Shown one piece after another: positions 61,959-64,000 of a DNA stretch of 64,000 nucleotides. Origin of the DNA: Micromonospora sp. NBC_01813 (GTDB lineage: Bacteria; Actinomycetota; Actinomycetes; Mycobacteriales; Micromonosporaceae). The notes below the pieces were generated by a model. The model was not told the DNA's origin. It searched no databases and saw only the letters and a list, made by a program, of their open reading frames with translations. The first letter of the stretch is position 1, and every line of letters starts with the position of its first letter. The DNA lies in assembly GCF_035917335.1 (NCBI RefSeq), contig NZ_CP109067.1, positions 3,843,001 through 3,907,000 of the forward strand. The letters are read 5' to 3'. Position numbers and translations under genes: made by a program.

Positions 61959-64000
61959 ATGTCAGGACGCAAGCCCTCCCATCCACGACCAATGACCCGG
62001 ATACGCCGTCTGGTGGCCGCCGCCGCCGGCGCCGTCCTGGCCGGCGGACTGCTCGCCGTACCGCTGCCTGTCTCGGCCGCGCCCACCGACGGCGCGGCGC
62101 TCGCCCCCGGTGCCGGCACCGCCGCGGTCGCCGGCGAACTATGGTCCACTGTCGCCGAGTCGACCGGCGACCGAATCCAGGCACTGTTGATGCTGCCCAA
62201 TCCGCAGCGGTACCCGACGAACCCGGCCACCGCAGTCGACCAGTTGCGCGCCCATGCCGAGGAGATCCAGGCCGAGATCGACACGGCGCTGGAGGAGCGG
62301 GCCGAGATCGCCGGCGACGTACAGGTCGTCAACCGCTTCTGGATCACCAACATGGTGCTCGTCGAGTTCACCGCCGACGCATCCCGACTGGCGGCGCTGG
62401 CCAGCCTGCCCGGCGTGCAACGGGTGCTGCCGAACTTCACCATGAGCCTGCCGGACACCGAGCTGACCGCGGCCGGCGACCCGGCCGCGACCATCGTCGA
62501 CGGCCGGATCACCTGGGGCCTGGACCGGATCGGCACCGAGCGGGTCTGGACCGAACTCGGCCTCGACGGCACCGGCGTCCGGGTGGTCACCCTGGACACC
62601 GGGGTCGCCATCACCCACCCCGACCTGGTCGGCAAGATGGCCACCGACGACCCGACCGACCCGACCTATCCCGGTGGCTGGATGGAGTTCAGCTCCACCG
62701 GCGCCCTGGTCGCTTCGCAGCCCCGCGACTCGTCCACCCACGGCACCCACGTCTCCGGCACCATCCACGGTGGCGCGGCGTCCGGGGTCGCGATCGGTGG
62801 CGCCCCCGGCGCCGAGATGGCCCACGGCCTGGTCATCCCCGGCGGTAGCGGCTCCTTCGCCCAGGTGGCCGCCGGCATGCAGTGGGCGATCGCGCCCACC
62901 GACGCCGCCGGCAACCCGGCCGGTCGCCCGGCCGACGTGGTCAGCATGTCGCTCGGGGCACCGAGCTACTCGGCGGAGATGGTCGCCCCGACCCGGGCCA
63001 TCGTCGCCGCCGGCGCCTTCCCGTCCTTCGCCATCGGCAACGAGGACATCACCGGCAGCTGCGGCGTCGGCTCGTCCAGCCCCGGCAACGTCTACGAGGC
63101 GATCGGCGTCGGCGCCACCGACGTCGACGACAACGTCGCCGACTTCTCCTGCGGCAACGTGGTCAACAAGTCGAGCTGGGCCAGCCCGCCAGCCGACTGG
63201 CCGGACAGCTGGGTCACCCCGGACCTGTCCGCCCCCGGCGACGAGGTCTGGTCGGCCAGCCCGGACGGCAGCTACCGCTACGCCAGCGGCACCTCGATGG
63301 CCACCCCGCACACCAGCGCGGTCGCCGCGCTGCTGCTGCAGGGCGCGCCGGAGCTCAGCGTCGACGCCACCCGTACCGCGTTGATCGACACCGCGTTCTG
63401 GGACGACCGGTACGCCGACGTCGCGCCCGACACCCGGTACGGGCACGGCCGGATCGACGCGTACGCCGCCGCCTCCCAGGTCGCGCTCGACAGTGGAGTG
63501 ACCGGCCAGGTCACCACCGCCGGCACCGGTGACCCGGTCGCCGACGCGACGGTCACCGTCACCCCGGGCGGGGCGTCGGTGCGCACCGACGCCGACGGCG
63601 GGTTCACCCTGCGGCTGGCACCGGGCAGCTACACGCTGACCGCGTCCGCGTTCGGCCACGAAACCGCCAGCGTCGCCGACGTCACCGTCGTCGAGGAGAC
63701 CTTCACCTCCGTCGACCTGGCGCTCGTACCGCTGCCGATCGGCGTGGTCACCGGCACCGCGACGTTCGAGGAGAGCGGCCACGGCGTACCCGGGGTGACG
63801 GTGACGGTCGCCGCCGACGGCACCCCGGTGGACCGTTCGGTGGTCACCGGCGCGGACGGCGCGTACCGGATCGAACTGCCGGCCGGCAGCTACCGGATCG
63901 CCGCCGACCATCCACGGTTCGACGTCTCCCCCGCCGTCGAGGTGACCATCCCGGACGGTGGCACCGTGACGACGGACTTCACGCTGCGGCCACCGCCGCA
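61959..64000 (+). CDS. Secreted S8 serine protease (subtilisin-like) with carboxypeptidase-regulatory-like repeats, cut by window edge
   Basis: The frame starts at ATG 61959, 7 bases after AGGAGAC, and is open at base 64000. A signal peptide (RIRRLVAAAAGAVLAGGLLAVPLPVSA) leads to an inhibitor I9-like propeptide. The catalytic triad is Asp213 (VVTLDTGVAITHPDL), His261 (STHGTHVSGT) and Ser446 (ASGTSMATPHTS). Two carboxypeptidase-regulatory-like beta domains (GVTGQVTTAGTGDPVADATVTVT; GVVTGTATFEESGHGVPGVTV) follow. It is likely exported and cell-surface or secreted. Its C-terminus is outside the window. Confidence 0.93.
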   Translation, partial: MSGRKPSHPRPMTRIRRLVAAAAGAVLAGGLLAVPLPVSAAPTDGAALAPGAGTAAVAGELWSTVAESTGDRIQALLMLPNPQRYPTNPATAVDQLRAHAEEIQAEIDTALEERAEIAGDVQVVNRFWITNMVLVEFTADASRLAALASLPGVQRVLPNFTMSLPDTELTAAGDPAATIVDGRITWGLDRIGTERVWTELGLDGTGVRVVTLDTGVAITHPDLVGKMATDDPTDPTYPGGWMEFSSTGALVASQPRDSSTHGTHVSGTIHGGAASGVAIGGAPGAEMAHGLVIPGGSGSFAQVAAGMQWAIAPTDAAGNPAGRPADVVSMSLGAPSYSAEMVAPTRAIVAAGAFPSFAIGNEDITGSCGVGSSSPGNVYEAIGVGATDVDDNVADFSCGNVVNKSSWASPPADWPDSWVTPDLSAPGDEVWSASPDGSYRYASGTSMATPHTSAVAALLLQGAPELSVDATRTALIDTAFWDDRYADVAPDTRYGHGRIDAYAAASQVALDSGVTGQVTTAGTGDPVADATVTVTPGGASVRTDADGGFTLRLAPGSYTLTASAFGHETASVADVTVVEETFTSVDLALVPLPIGVVTGTATFEESGHGVPGVTVTVAADGTPVDRSVVTGADGAYRIELPAGSYRIAADHPRFDVSPAVEVTIPDGGTVTTDFTLRPPP

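Overview
This window is about 72% GC, dense in genes, and rich in GTG/TTG starts, 4-base start/stop overlaps and leaderless-looking starts. The gene families present (XRE/DUF5753 regulators with DUF397 partners, SCO6745-type protein, DUF4349 lipoprotein, Ddn-like deazaflavin protein, LpdA-type flavoprotein) point to an actinomycete. Micromonosporaceae is my best guess, by inference only. I see no rRNA, tRNA, CRISPR array, transposase or phage gene. Most of the window looks like ordinary chromosome with several accessory patches.

Layout. 1-636: start of a circularly permuted ATP-grasp gene, cut by the window edge. 775-3876: two 232-bp direct repeats enclose a GntR regulator and a VapBC45-like toxin-antitoxin pair; the right repeat is the 3' end of an intact XRE/TPR regulator gene, the left one a detached copy. 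3781-6942: a three-gene XRE operon and a second XRE/TPR regulator. 7.2-12.2 kb: LpdA-type quinone reductase, gamma-glutamylcyclotransferase-like protein, SCO6745-family protein, coiled-coil protein and DUF4349 lipoprotein. 12.3-20.5 kb: M20 amidohydrolase, membrane Ser/Thr kinase, phosphoglucomutase-type enzyme, a Stealth-like protein with altered core motifs, and a Nudix hydrolase. 20.5-25.8 kb: upp, a GT4 glycosyltransferase, then the deoxyribose operon deoC with a catalytic ALDH and a short cysteine-free ALDH homologue. Upp and DeoC both belong to nucleobase and nucleoside salvage.

26-42 kb: rhodanese, Nudix, an ArsR-SRPBCC-RibD_C operon, an orphan antitoxin-like gene, xylulokinase, a membrane glycosyltransferase pair (GT39-like plus GT2-GtrA), a serine hydrolase and alpha/beta hydrolase divergent from a TetR gene across a perfect 18-bp inverted repeat, a quinone-oxidoreductase-like MDR protein and a two-component system.

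42-48 kb is an accessory patch: XRE/DUF5753, DUF397 and HAD-like genes, a MazEF-like module on the other strand, a second DUF397 followed by a short relic of the HAD gene, a 24-bp hairpin, an ArsR-VOC operon, a frameshifted gene and kptA. 48-64 kb: a stand-alone UvrA-like ABC protein with VOC and AraC neighbours, TMEM175-like and M23 proteins, several small enzymes, a trio of membrane, kinase-like and membrane genes of unknown role, and a secreted subtilisin-like protease that runs off the right edge.

Regulation readable from the sequence: many genes begin 6-8 bases after a TANNNT-like -10 element, which suggests leaderless transcripts. Palindromic operator candidates sit in the deoC, TetR and ArsR promoter regions. 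All functional names rest on motif recognition by eye, without database searches.
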